DNA from: Chitinophagaceae bacterium 26-R-25
GTDB taxonomy: Bacteria > Bacteroidota > Bacteroidia > Chitinophagales > Chitinophagaceae
Reading direction: 5' to 3'
Assembly (NCBI GenBank): GCA_029906195.1
Contig: JARWSJ010000001.1
Coordinates: 992,001-1,056,000, forward strand
Length of the DNA stretch: 64,000 bases
This document shows positions 1-8,081 of the stretch, piece by piece. Within the stretch, counting starts at the first letter, position 1. Each line of letters starts with the position of its first letter. Both the position numbers and the translations under genes were made by a program. The notes below the pieces were generated by a model. It saw nothing but the letters and a program-made list of their open reading frames with translations, did no database searches and had not been told where the DNA came from.

Positions 1-285
1 TTAAACTACGACCACCAGGATAATTATTATTTCGATCCGTCATCCGGCAAGCTGCTGAAAAGCCTGCCATACAGCGTGAAAAGCTCCGGCATGAAATTCA
101 ACGAAATGAATTACGGCCTGCATGTGGGCCAATATTTCAACTTGCCCGGCAAAATCGCCGCCTTCCTGGTGAGCCTCATCTGCGCCAGCCTTCCCATTAC
201 CGGCTTCATGATCTGGTACGGAAGGAAGTACAAGAAGCACCCGATGAAGCAGGGTGTGCCGGTGAAGAAGAAAGTGTTGGTTTAA
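1..285 (+). CDS. PepSY-associated membrane protein, C-terminal end (5' truncated by window)
   Basis: The reading frame is open from base 1 to a TAA at 283-285, so the gene starts outside the window. The visible 94 residues end with one hydrophobic helix followed by a lysine-rich tail. The order HVGQYFNLPGKI, hydrophobic stretch, then GFMIWYGRKYKK resembles the last transmembrane helix of PepSY-associated TM proteins (iron-regulated membrane protein group), inner membrane proteins often linked to siderophore or metal reductase functions. The family call rests on this terminal segment only. A GTG at 76 is not the true start, since the frame is open and protein-like before it. Confidence 0.6.
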   Translation, partial: LNYDHQDNYYFDPSSGKLLKSLPYSVKSSGMKFNEMNYGLHVGQYFNLPGKIAAFLVSLICASLPITGFMIWYGRKYKKHPMKQGVPVKKKVLV

Positions 286-312
286 TGGTTGAGAAGAAAG
301 TGTTGGTTTAAT
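266..312 (+). repeat. Tandem duplication of the gene end including the stop codon
   Basis: A 21-base unit at 266-286, which contains the last codons and stop of the PepSY gene, is repeated exactly at 292-312 after a five-base spacer. It looks like a recent local duplication. The second copy lies after the stop and is not translated. Confidence 0.8.
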
Positions 313-322
313 AAAGCTAAAC

Positions 323-378
323 GCCAAATGCCTAACGCTTAACGCCGCAGTTACAGCGTTAAGCGTTAGGCATTTGGC
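323..378. repeat. Perfect 23-bp inverted repeat between genes
   Basis: Arms at 323-345 and 356-378 are exact reverse complements around a 10-base loop. The arms are built from the near-repeats CTAACGCTTAACGC and GCCAAATG. A diverged relative with the same building blocks lies at about 45145-45216. It could form a strong hairpin in RNA or DNA and may act as a terminator after the PepSY gene, although no T-run follows. Confidence 0.8.
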
Positions 379-459
379 ATTCAGCAGTTAGCATGTTGAT
401 ATTTTGGCTTGCAATTGCCGCCAACTCTTGGTAAATTACGTATAACAAAAACGTATTGT

Positions 460-1044
460 ATGAGCTTGCCAAATCCATTGCAGAAAATAAGCGAGTTTGC
501 TTCTCATCTTTTTTCCAACAATCACGACAACGCGGGTAAGTTGTTCACCACTCAAAAGCAGTGGCAAAGCCTGGACATTTCTCCGCTTGCAAAGGCTGAA
601 TTAAACACATTGCAAACGCTGGTTCCTTTAAATAAAATGTGCAACTACATCGCATTGTTCGAAGGCGATGATGCCTCAGACAAGCTGGCTGCGGCTGCAC
701 TGATGGCGAAGGAAGAAGGCAGAAAGTTGTACAGGATAAATGTTTCGCAGGTCGTATCGAAATATGCCGGCGAAACAGAAAAGAACCTTGACAAGGTTTT
801 CAGCAATGCACAAAGCCATGACTGGATATTGTTCTTCGATGAAGCGGATGCATTGTTTGGTAAACGAACTACTGTGAAGGATTCGCATGACAAGTACGCG
901 AACCAGGACGTAAATTATTTAATGCACAAAATAGAAGATTACAAAGGCGTGGTGATTGTTGCAACAAATTCGATGCCTTCTGACGATGACGACATAAAGA
1001 AAATGTCACGCGCTGTGATTACATTCAAAAGGGCCCAGGCGTAG
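460..1044 (+). CDS. AAA-family ATPase-like protein with degenerate Walker A, C-terminally short
   Basis: A 194-residue protein aligned by eye with bacterial AAA ATPases of the SKYIGETEKNL / FFDEADALFGKR type. Walker B (ILFFDE, about 123-128), the SKYAGETEKNL segment and the sensor-1 Asn (VATN, about 167-170) are kept. At the Walker A position the sequence is GDDASDKL (69-76) instead of GPPGTGKT: the Lys remains, but two glycines and the Thr are lost. The protein stops soon after sensor 1, where the RRF arginine-finger region is replaced by KKMSRAV. I chose the ATG at 460; the extra 17 codons upstream do not look like protein. It is probably a pseudo-ATPase or a decaying gene. Its TAG stop is formed by a dispersed repeat beginning GTAGAGAC. 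Confidence 0.65.
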   Translation: MSLPNPLQKISEFASHLFSNNHDNAGKLFTTQKQWQSLDISPLAKAELNTLQTLVPLNKMCNYIALFEGDDASDKLAAAALMAKEEGRKLYRINVSQVVSKYAGETEKNLDKVFSNAQSHDWILFFDEADALFGKRTTVKDSHDKYANQDVNYLMHKIEDYKGVVIVATNSMPSDDDDIKKMSRAVITFKRAQA

Positions 1045-1158
1045 AGACGCATGATAATGCGTCTCCGCAACATTCGCGTTGCAGAAAGCGCAAATGGTCT
1101 TGTTTCTGTTACATTTTTTTGGTGATACAGTGAGACGCATTATCATGCGTTTCTACGG
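1041..1158. repeat. Paired-hairpin element of the GTAGAGAC family
   Basis: Begins GTAGAGACGCAT and ends ATGCGTTTCTAC. Two short palindromes (1044-1065 and about 1131-1155), each GAGACGCAT...ATGCGTCTC or nearly so, flank about 65 bases of spacer. Related elements occur at 9791-9973, 16208-16285 and 27811-27932. Confidence 0.8.
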
Positions 1159-1173
1159 CGACCCAAATAAAAA

Positions 1174-1234
1174 AACTGAATAACCAAGGTTTGTGAACAC
1201 CTCAGTTATTCAGTTAATCAGTTATTCAGCTATT
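1174..1234. repeat. CTGAATAA-type inverted-repeat element next to the purB stop
   Basis: A short left arm (AACTGAATAACC) faces a longer right arm of CAGTTATTCAG repeats at 1203-1234 across a loop of under 20 bases. The right arm directly adjoins the purB stop. Same arm family as 47424-47585 and 51972-52073. Confidence 0.7.
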
Positions 1235-2579
1235 AAAACGCTGCGCTCACACCAGTGTAATTGTGCGGCGTAATCTTTTTCAATTCTTTCTTCACATCAG
1301 CGCTCACTTTCAGCCCATCAATGAATTTATGCATCACCTGCTTGTTGATTGTTGCATTACCTCGAGTAAGATCTTTCAAAGCCTCGTAAGGTTTTGGATA
1401 ATTTTCACGACGGAGAACAGTTTGTATCGCCTCTGCCACAACCGCCCAGTTATTATCAAGGTCCGCCGCAAGTTTTTGTTCGTTTAGAACCAGTTTGCTC
1501 AAACCTTTTTCAATTGATTTGATCGCGATAATGGTATGCGCAAAAGGCACCCCGATATTTCTTAAAACTGTTGAATCCGTTAAGTCACGCTGCAGGCGGG
1601 AGATAGGTAGTTTGCCCGCAAGATGCTCAAACAATGCATTCGCAATACCCAGGTTTCCTTCGGCATTTTCAAAATCGATCGGGTTTACTTTGTGTGGCAT
1701 TGCAGAAGAACCCACTTCGCCTTTCTTTACTTTCTGCTTGAAGTAATCCATGCTAACATATGTCCAGATATCGCGGCAAAAATCGATCAGGATATTATTG
1801 ATGCGTTTAATGGCATCGAAGTGCGCAGCGAGGTTGTCGTAGTGTTCGATCTGCGTAGTGAATTGTTGTCTTTGCAAACCAAGTCTGTTTTCCACAAAAT
1901 CGTTTCCAAGCACCACCCAGTTCTTTTTCTCAAACGCCACATGATGTGCGTTGAAGTTTCCGGTTGCACCGCCAAATTTTGCGGAAAAAGGCACGTTGAT
2001 CACCTGCTCAACCTGGTTTTGTATTCTTTCCACAAAAACCATCACCTCTTTACCGAGTCGGGTAGGGCTTGCAGGTTGGCCGTGCGTACGCGCCAGCATG
2101 GAAATGTTTTTCCAGCTGTCAGCCAATATTTTCAGTTCGTTATTTAGATTTAAAACAGACGGTAAATATTCAATTTCAATCGCATGTTTCCATGAAAGCG
2201 GAATAGAAGTATTGTTCACGTCTTGTGAAGTCAAGCCAAAGTGAACCCACTCTTTCAGGCTTTCAACACCCGCTTCGTCCAGCTTTGATTTAATGAAATA
2301 CTCGACCGCCTTAACATCGTGATTGGTGATCTTTTCGGTTTCCTTGATCACTTGCGCATCTTCGATACTAAAGTTTTCTGCCACCAGGCGCAAAAAGTTC
2401 TTTGTTTTTGCATTCAGCGAAAAGAATTTCTTATCTGCCAGGAAAATGAAATATTCGATTTCCACGATAACGCGGTATTTCATCAACGCATATTCAGAAA
2501 AATATTCATCTAAATGCTGTACCTGTCTTCTATAGCGGCCATCAACAGGCGAAATGGCAGAAAGCGTATTTAATTCCAT
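1233..2579 (-). CDS. purB: Adenylosuccinate lyase
   Basis: A full-length 448-residue enzyme of the fumarase/aspartase superfamily. PurB cleaves SAICAR to AICAR and adenylosuccinate to AMP, both with release of fumarate, in cytosolic purine synthesis. The superfamily signature GSSAMPHKVNPIDFENAEGN is intact, as is the HFGLTSQDVNNTS segment. The N-terminus MELNTLSAISPVDGRY is typical of E. coli-like PurB, supporting the ATG start at 2579. It is transcribed divergently from mqnA across a 68-base gap, so the two genes share a promoter region. A CTGAATAA inverted-repeat element sits immediately after the stop. Confidence 0.97.
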   Translation of the reverse strand: MELNTLSAISPVDGRYRRQVQHLDEYFSEYALMKYRVIVEIEYFIFLADKKFFSLNAKTKNFLRLVAENFSIEDAQVIKETEKITNHDVKAVEYFIKSKLDEAGVESLKEWVHFGLTSQDVNNTSIPLSWKHAIEIEYLPSVLNLNNELKILADSWKNISMLARTHGQPASPTRLGKEVMVFVERIQNQVEQVINVPFSAKFGGATGNFNAHHVAFEKKNWVVLGNDFVENRLGLQRQQFTTQIEHYDNLAAHFDAIKRINNILIDFCRDIWTYVSMDYFKQKVKKGEVGSSAMPHKVNPIDFENAEGNLGIANALFEHLAGKLPISRLQRDLTDSTVLRNIGVPFAHTIIAIKSIEKGLSKLVLNEQKLAADLDNNWAVVAEAIQTVLRRENYPKPYEALKDLTRGNATINKQVMHKFIDGLKVSADVKKELKKITPHNYTGVSAAF

Positions 2580-2601
2580 GATTTGTTTTAAACAAAAATT
2601 C

Positions 2602-2628
2602 TTGTAATGATTGAGTACTGTACATTTG
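2602..2628 (+). promoter_or_regulatory. Candidate Bacteroidota promoter for mqnA
   Basis: TACATTTG at 2621-2628 fits the -7 consensus TAnnTTTG, and TTG at 2602-2604 lies 16 bases upstream, close to the usual -33 spacing. The mqnA GTG start follows 20 bases later. Confidence 0.4.
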
Positions 2629-2647
2629 CGAAATTAAATCAAACAGA

Positions 2648-3394
2648 GTGGAAAGAAAAATTAGAGTAGGATCTGTTAGCTACCTGAACGCAAAGCCTTT
2701 GCTGTACGGATTCGAGCAGGGCGCTATGAAAGACCAGATAGAGTTAATTACGGAATTTCCGTCCAAAATCGCCACCATGCTGGTGGAGGACAAAATTGAC
2801 ATAGGCCTCGTGCCCGTGGCCATCATTCCAAGGTTAAAAGAATGGCACATTAATACAAATTACTGCATTGGCTGCGACAAACCCGTAGCTTCCGTGTGCA
2901 TTTTCAGTGAAGTGCCCATTCATGAGATCAAAGAAGTACTGTTGGATTACCAGAGCCGCACTTCGGTTAGGCTTGCCCGCATATTGCTGAAAGAATTCTG
3001 GAAAGTGGACCCCGTTCTCACCGATGCCAAAGAAGATTTCCGTGAGCACATCTCCGGAACCACTGCTGGCGTAGTAATCGGCGACCGCGCCCTTGAGCAG
3101 CGCAAAACATCAAAATACATATACGACCTCGGCGAAGCATGGATCCAAATGACAGGTTTGCCCTTCGTGTTCGCAGCCTGGATCAGCAACAAGCAACTCG
3201 ATCCCGCCTTTATAGAAGAATTCAACAAAGCCAATGCCCTCGGCCTCGAGCACCTGGACGAGGTAGTTGCCGAGCATCCCTACACGATTTTCGATTTAAA
3301 AGAATACTATACGGAGCATATCAGCTACGAACTGACGGAACCGAAAAAACGCGGTCTGGAGTTGTTTTTGAGCAAACTGCCGGAGTATTTATAA
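2648..3394 (+). CDS. mqnA: Chorismate dehydratase (futalosine pathway)
   Basis: A 248-residue protein of the MqnA/MqnD periplasmic-binding-protein fold family. MqnA removes water from chorismate to give 3-enolpyruvoyl-benzoate, the first step of the futalosine route to menaquinone. The N-terminal signature RVGSVSYLNAKPLLYG and the segment DIGLVPVAIIP are typical. There is no signal peptide, consistent with a cytosolic enzyme. The start is GTG at 2648; the sequence just before it holds a promoter-like motif rather than coding sequence. Menaquinone is the expected quinone feeding the respiratory chain that ends in the cbb3 oxidase at 14 kb. No other mqn genes are in the window. Confidence 0.92.
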   Translation: MERKIRVGSVSYLNAKPLLYGFEQGAMKDQIELITEFPSKIATMLVEDKIDIGLVPVAIIPRLKEWHINTNYCIGCDKPVASVCIFSEVPIHEIKEVLLDYQSRTSVRLARILLKEFWKVDPVLTDAKEDFREHISGTTAGVVIGDRALEQRKTSKYIYDLGEAWIQMTGLPFVFAAWISNKQLDPAFIEEFNKANALGLEHLDEVVAEHPYTIFDLKEYYTEHISYELTEPKKRGLELFLSKLPEYL

Positions 3395-3548
3395 TTTGAA
3401 AATATGCTAATTTGAAAATTTGAAAATGCTTTGGTGTGCTCTTCATTATTCAATTTAAACACCTTGCTTAGCAAGAATGAATGAATATAATTTCGGAGCT
3501 GCGCTAGTCCATTTTCAAATTTTCAAATCTTCAAATTGTCAAATTTTC
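3395..3548. repeat. TTTGAAAA-type inverted-repeat element between convergent genes
   Basis: The left arm (3395-3427) is tandem AATTTGAAAA; the right arm (about 3511-3548) is its inverse, tandem TTTTCAAATTTTC. The loop is about 80 bases and unrelated. The element lies between convergent mqnA and the M1 peptidase gene and overlaps the peptidase 3' end, so the TGA stop is part of the right arm. Confidence 0.75.
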
Positions 3549-5191
3549 TTGGTGTCGACGTAAAGGTTCCTGTCCACCACAAACCCCGCATCTGCCGGCA
3601 TTCTCTCTGATTTCCATTCTTCGGTAGGGTAGAGCCATTTTTCCGGGCCCATTTTTACTTTAACAGGCATCGCGAATCCTTTCACGCAATTGCTCCATCT
3701 GTATTTAACCAGTCCCGCTTCGAATTTGTATTCCAAAACTGGAATTTGAACAGTTCGTAAATATTGATCAAATACTCTCGAGAAATTCAAACCAGAGTGA
3801 TGATTGATGTATGTTTCAATGTCCTTTGCAGTAACAGTTTGATGGTAAAATGTTTTGTTGAGGCCAACTAAAATATTCCTGAAAGTATCGTCATTATTGA
3901 TTATTTGGCGGATTGTGTGCAACATGTTGGCCCCTTTGTAATACATATCGCCACTACCTTCCTGGTTTACGCCATACACACCAATAATAGGAATATCATT
4001 CGCAATTTTTTTGCGACAGCCAATCACGTAATCATTCGCCGCTTCTTTGCCAAACATGCATTCAATGTAAAGCGTCTCAGAATAGTTCGTAAAGCTTTCG
4101 TGGATCCACATGTCCGCAATATCCTTGCAACTGATATTGTTGCCAAACCATTCGTGGCCGCTTTCATGAACAATGATAAAATCCCACTTCAAACCCCAAC
4201 CCGTTTCTGAAAGATCTTTACCGTAGTACCCGTTCTGATAGTTATTTCCGTAAGCAACGGCACTTTGGTGCTCCATGCCCAAATGCGGAGACTCCACCAG
4301 TTTGTAGCTATCATCATAAAACGGATATGGGCCAAACCATGACTCAAAACAACGCAACATTGGAGTTACCTGCGTGAATTGTTTTTTTGCTTTGTCCAGG
4401 TTGTAGTCCATCACCCAGTAGTTACAATCGAGCTTGCCTTTCGCGCCATCAAACACTTCACCGAAATTTACATACTTGCCAATGTAAGGAATGATATTGT
4501 AGTTGTTGATAGGATTTTTAACCTCCCATTTGTAAGTAGCCGTATTGTCGTTATTCTTTACAGTGCTTACCAGGCGGCCATTTCCTACAGCCATCAGTGT
4601 GTCCGGAACAATAATTGAAAGCGATGCGCCGCTATCTGGTTCATCTCCTAAATATTCTTTGCAAGGCACCCATGCACTCGCGCCAAGTCCTTCGCAGGCA
4701 ACTGTCATCCAGGGTCGGCCCTGCTTGTCTTTTGTAAATATCCAGCCGCCATCCCATGGAGCTTTCTTTGCAATTCTTGGATTGCCGTGAAAATAAACCG
4801 TAAGGTCACGCGGACCAGGTTTTATTTTATAACGTGCCGCAGAATCCCTGATGTGCACATGGAAAACATTGTTTTCTCTTTCGTACGTATATTTTTGTCC
4901 ATCGCCCACAATGCTATCGACTTCCATTGGTTGCTGGAAATCTATTTGCATCGTATGACCGCCGTTATCAAAATAGGTGATTTTGTTAGAGCCGGTAATT
5001 GATTTGTTCGCGTAGTCAGGTTTCACAGTGATGTCGTAACGCAGCAGGTCCCACCACGTTCTTTCGCTGTTCAGCGAACCACGCAAAGTGTCCGCATGGG
5101 TAAACGAAGCAAGCTTGTGCAAAGGCTGCGCAAAAGCCGAGCTGCCAACAAAAGAAGCCATTAAGATAAGTACGGACAGTTTTCCTTTCAT
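3539..5191 (-). CDS. Secreted M1-family metallopeptidase
   Basis: A 550-residue zinc aminopeptidase-like protein. The zinc motif HESGH followed 18 residues later by the Glu of HESFTNYSE is present (HExxH-x18-E), and GMEHQSAVAYGN matches the GAMEN exopeptidase motif. The start at 5191 gives a clear signal peptide (MKGKLSVLILMASFVGSSAFA, cut before QPL), pointing to export. The 19 extra in-frame codons upstream come from a repeat arm and are unlikely to be translated. Length fits the short Bacteroidota M1 enzymes that lack the C-terminal helical domain of eukaryotic members. Substrate unknown. The stop codon lies inside a TTTGAAAA repeat arm. Confidence 0.9.
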   Translation of the reverse strand: MKGKLSVLILMASFVGSSAFAQPLHKLASFTHADTLRGSLNSERTWWDLLRYDITVKPDYANKSITGSNKITYFDNGGHTMQIDFQQPMEVDSIVGDGQKYTYERENNVFHVHIRDSAARYKIKPGPRDLTVYFHGNPRIAKKAPWDGGWIFTKDKQGRPWMTVACEGLGASAWVPCKEYLGDEPDSGASLSIIVPDTLMAVGNGRLVSTVKNNDNTATYKWEVKNPINNYNIIPYIGKYVNFGEVFDGAKGKLDCNYWVMDYNLDKAKKQFTQVTPMLRCFESWFGPYPFYDDSYKLVESPHLGMEHQSAVAYGNNYQNGYYGKDLSETGWGLKWDFIIVHESGHEWFGNNISCKDIADMWIHESFTNYSETLYIECMFGKEAANDYVIGCRKKIANDIPIIGVYGVNQEGSGDMYYKGANMLHTIRQIINNDDTFRNILVGLNKTFYHQTVTAKDIETYINHHSGLNFSRVFDQYLRTVQIPVLEYKFEAGLVKYRWSNCVKGFAMPVKVKMGPEKWLYPTEEWKSERMPADAGFVVDRNLYVDTKKI

Positions 5192-5213
5192 GTTTAAATG
5201 ATTTTGATAAAAC

Positions 5214-5310
5214 GGAACGCAGATTTTCATGATTTTTATGATCCTCATGATTTTTTAAAAGTGTCAGATAAAATCAGAAAAATCATGAGGATCTTGAAAA
5301 TCTGCGTGCC
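5214..5310. repeat. CATGATTTT-type inverted-repeat element
   Basis: The left arm 5214-5256 (starting GGAACGCAGATTTTCATGA) and the right arm 5278-5310 (ending AAAATCTGCGTGCC) are inverted copies with about 20 bases between them. It lies just upstream of the M1 peptidase. A close relative with the same outer ends is at 19232-19412. Confidence 0.8.
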
Positions 5311-5369
5311 AACTAAGCAAATACTTCGCTAATTTAGAACCCTTTACGGTAACGAACGCACCTTTCATG

Positions 5370-5480
5370 TAAAAACTGAAGAATTTGAAATCAGAAAAAT
5401 TAGAAACATCAGAATTTGAAATAAAACATCCCGGTCGGAGGTCCCATTTTCAATTTTTCAAATGCTCAAATTTTCAAATT
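5370..5480. repeat. TTTGAAAT-type inverted-repeat element covering a gene start
   Basis: The left arm is about 5380-5424 (GAATTTGAAAT with variants) and the right arm about 5446-5480 (TTTTTCAAATGCTCAAATTTTC). The element overlaps the first 30 or so codons of the open frame of the downstream solute-binding protein. Confidence 0.65.
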
Positions 5481-7085
5481 GGTGTCCTCGTTCTGAGTAT
5501 GTTCATGTTTGCTTGTCGCACAAAACACAACGCCAACAGAAAAATATTTCATTACAACGAAAGCACCGGCATTGCCTCACTTGATCCTGCATTCGCAAAA
5601 AATCAATCCATCATGTGGGCGATTCACCAGTTGTATAACACGTTGGTGGAAGTAGATAGCGGTTTGAATATAAAGCCATCGTTGGCAAAAAGCTGGGATG
5701 TGAATGGCGAAAAAACGGTGTTTACCTTTCATCTCCGAACAGATGTTTTCTTTCACGACAACGAAGTTTTTCCTGGTGGTAAAGGACGAAGGCTTGTCGC
5801 AAAAGATGTTGAATACAGTTTCAAACGCATCATAGACAAAGCAACGGCCAGCAGTGGAGCGTGGATATTCAATGACAAAATAAAAGACGCCAGTGCTTTC
5901 AACGCCCTTGATGATAGCACGTTTCAGCTCACACTGGCAAAACCGTTTAATCCCGTTCTTGGTTTGCTCAGCATGCAATATTGCTCTATTGTTCCCCATG
6001 AAGCAGTTGAAAAATACGGAAAGAATTTTCGCAGCCATCCCTGCGGCACCGGCCCGTTTGAAATAGTGGCCTGGGAAGACGGACAGGCGCTGATAATGAA
6101 ACGCAATGACCATTATTTCGAACATGATTCTGCGGGAACGCAACTGCCATATCTCGATGGCATCAAAGTTTCATTTTACGACAGCAAGGCGACCGAGTTC
6201 CTGCTGTTTCGCCAGGGGCAACTGGATTTTGTCAACGACATTGAAGCATCCTTCAAAGACGAAATTCTTACCAAAAAAGGAGAGTTGAAAAATGAATGGA
6301 AAGACAAAGTGATCCTATCCAAACATCCTTACCTCAATATCGAGTATCTCGGAATATTGGTAGATTCCTCCAACGAACTGTTGAAACAGTCGCCCTTGCG
6401 ATTTAAAAAAGTGCGGCAGGCGATCAATTATGCGTTTGACCGCAAAAAAATGATGCTCTATTTACGTAACTCCATTGGCACACCTGCAGAAAGCGGTTTT
6501 GTGCCCCAGGGCTTGCCTTCTTTCGATGCAAACGCTGTCAGGGGTTATCATTACGATCTTGAAAAAGCAAGAGCTTTATTGAAAGAAGCTGGTTTTGCCG
6601 ATGGCCAGAACATGCCTGTAATCAAGCTTTTAACGATACCCATTTATGGTGAATTGGGCAGTTTTGTGGCTAAGCAATTAGAAGACGCAGGTATAAAAGT
6701 GCAGGTGGAAGTGGTGCAAAAAAGCCTTTTGCTGGAGCAAACTGCTAAATCTCAGGCGCTTTTCTTCCGCGGTAGCTGGATCGCCGACTATCCGGATGCA
6801 GAAAACTATCTCAGCGTTTTTTATTCAAAAAATCCGGCGCCACCAAATTATACAAGGTACCACAACCCGGCTTTTGATCTGTTATACGAAAGGGCAATGC
6901 AGGAGAACAATGATTCGCTACGATACCAGATTTATCGCCAAATGGACCAAATGGTAATGAATGATGCTCCTGTGGTTCCTTTGTGGTATGACGAGGTGAT
7001 TAGGCTCATTAACAAAAATGTAACAGGGTTTTATCCTAACGCGTTGAATTTATTGGAGCTGCGAACTGTTAAATTACACAAATAA
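5385..7085 (+). CDS. Peptide-type ABC transporter substrate-binding lipoprotein (SBP family 5)
   Basis: Extracellular solute-binding protein family 5 (DppA/OppA-like), about 566 residues. Early signatures are SLDPAFAKNQSIMWAIHQLYNTL and AKDVEYSFKRI; TGPFEIVAWEDG and the late DAPVVPLWYDE are also typical. A lipobox-like FMFAC precedes RTKHN, so a membrane-anchored lipoprotein is likely. The start is uncertain: the only long open start is TTG at 5385, inside a repeat arm, and no ATG gives a normal signal peptide. The leader before GVLVLSMFMFAC is therefore repeat-derived or translation begins at a rare codon. No permease or ATPase genes are adjacent, so its partners lie elsewhere. It could bind peptides or another oligomer. 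Confidence 0.85.
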   Translation: MKSEKLETSEFEIKHPGRRSHFQFFKCSNFQIGVLVLSMFMFACRTKHNANRKIFHYNESTGIASLDPAFAKNQSIMWAIHQLYNTLVEVDSGLNIKPSLAKSWDVNGEKTVFTFHLRTDVFFHDNEVFPGGKGRRLVAKDVEYSFKRIIDKATASSGAWIFNDKIKDASAFNALDDSTFQLTLAKPFNPVLGLLSMQYCSIVPHEAVEKYGKNFRSHPCGTGPFEIVAWEDGQALIMKRNDHYFEHDSAGTQLPYLDGIKVSFYDSKATEFLLFRQGQLDFVNDIEASFKDEILTKKGELKNEWKDKVILSKHPYLNIEYLGILVDSSNELLKQSPLRFKKVRQAINYAFDRKKMMLYLRNSIGTPAESGFVPQGLPSFDANAVRGYHYDLEKARALLKEAGFADGQNMPVIKLLTIPIYGELGSFVAKQLEDAGIKVQVEVVQKSLLLEQTAKSQALFFRGSWIADYPDAENYLSVFYSKNPAPPNYTRYHNPAFDLLYERAMQENNDSLRYQIYRQMDQMVMNDAPVVPLWYDEVIRLINKNVTGFYPNALNLLELRTVKLHK

Positions 7086-7152
7086 GACAAAATCATTTTT
7101 TATATAACATTCATCATAGTACCTTCGCGGCAATTTTTGAAATTGTTGACGA

Positions 7153-7887
7153 ATGACAGTAATACTTTGTTTCTTTTTCGCACATTGGTTTCTTTCCTTG
7201 TTTTTTCATACATTTTTTCTGCATAGATATGCATCCCATCAAATGTATACTACGGGTACAAAAAGGGAAAAACTCTTTTATTTTCTGACCTGGTTCACCC
7301 AGGGTTCCTCATTCCTGATTCCACGTGCGTATGCAGTAATGCACCGTATGCACCACGTATATAGCGATACTGAAAAGGATCCGCATTCTCCACACTTCTT
7401 TAAAGACGTGTGGCACATGATGATCCACACAAGACTCATGTACAATAATTTCCTGACTGGTAAGTCTTTGCCAGATCCTGAGTTTACCGAAGAGTATCTG
7501 CCGGTTTGGGAAAAATTGGACAAATTCGGAGATCACATGATCACCCGTATTGCATGGGTAGCAGTATACACAGGTATTTACATCGCGTTTGCTCCAAGTG
7601 CATGGTGGTTCTTGTTGCTGCCAGTTCACATTCTGATCGGACCCGTACAAGGCGCTATTGTAAACTGGTGTGGGCATAAATATGGTTATTCAAACTTCGA
7701 TAATGGTGATCATTCCAAAAATAGTGAGCCTTTCGGTATTTTCCTTTTGGGAGAGTTGTTCCAGAACAACCACCACAAATACGGTAAGAGTCCAAACTTT
7801 GCAAAGAAATGGTTTGAACTTGACCCTACTTATCAAATCATGCGTTTGATGAGTTTTACGAGGATCATTAAGCTGAAAAAAGCCTAA
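7153..7887 (+). CDS. Membrane fatty acid desaturase (acyl-CoA delta-9 type)
   Basis: A 244-residue integral membrane di-iron desaturase. Three histidine boxes are visible: HRYASH (24-29), HRMHH (64-68) and QNNHH (204-208), plus an accessory GHKYGYSNFDNGDHS segment. This pattern matches stearoyl-CoA / acyl-lipid delta-9 desaturases, which use oxygen to place a double bond in acyl chains and adjust membrane fluidity. Hydrophobic stretches at about 1-25, 40-60 and 133-170 fit the family. Length is short, but all boxes are present. It stands alone between two promoter gaps and is followed by a strong terminator. Acyl-CoA versus acyl-lipid specificity cannot be told. Confidence 0.88.
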   Translation: MTVILCFFFAHWFLSLFFHTFFLHRYASHQMYTTGTKREKLFYFLTWFTQGSSFLIPRAYAVMHRMHHVYSDTEKDPHSPHFFKDVWHMMIHTRLMYNNFLTGKSLPDPEFTEEYLPVWEKLDKFGDHMITRIAWVAVYTGIYIAFAPSAWWFLLLPVHILIGPVQGAIVNWCGHKYGYSNFDNGDHSKNSEPFGIFLLGELFQNNHHKYGKSPNFAKKWFELDPTYQIMRLMSFTRIIKLKKA

Positions 7888-7910
7888 AACGTTTCCAAAC
7901 AATATTTAAA

Positions 7911-7939
7911 ACCCCGACTAATGCAGTCGGGGTTTTTTT
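7911..7939 (+). terminator. Rho-independent terminator after the desaturase
   Basis: Stem ACCCCGACT / AGTCGGGGT at 7911-7919 and 7925-7933 with a five-base loop, followed by a run of seven T. It begins 23 bases after the desaturase stop. Confidence 0.9.
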
Positions 7940-8081
7940 ATGCTTTTAAGTGGCAAAGCAGTTTTGTATCTTGTTAGTATTGCATTTGGCCCAACAATGT
8001 GGAATAAGATCATCTCCGATGGAGTAAAGGCAAATGCAATCGGCCCCTGCAAAATAACATCACCCTCCAAACTCTGCTTTT

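Noticed and set aside
3045-3399. Overlapping plus-strand frame at 3139-3399 as a second gene
   Set aside because: It is the +1 shadow of mqnA, whose family signatures are unambiguous.
5191-5248. N-terminal extension of the M1 peptidase (start at 5248)
   Set aside because: The added residues are encoded by a repeat arm and would bury the signal peptide; the start at 5191 is better.
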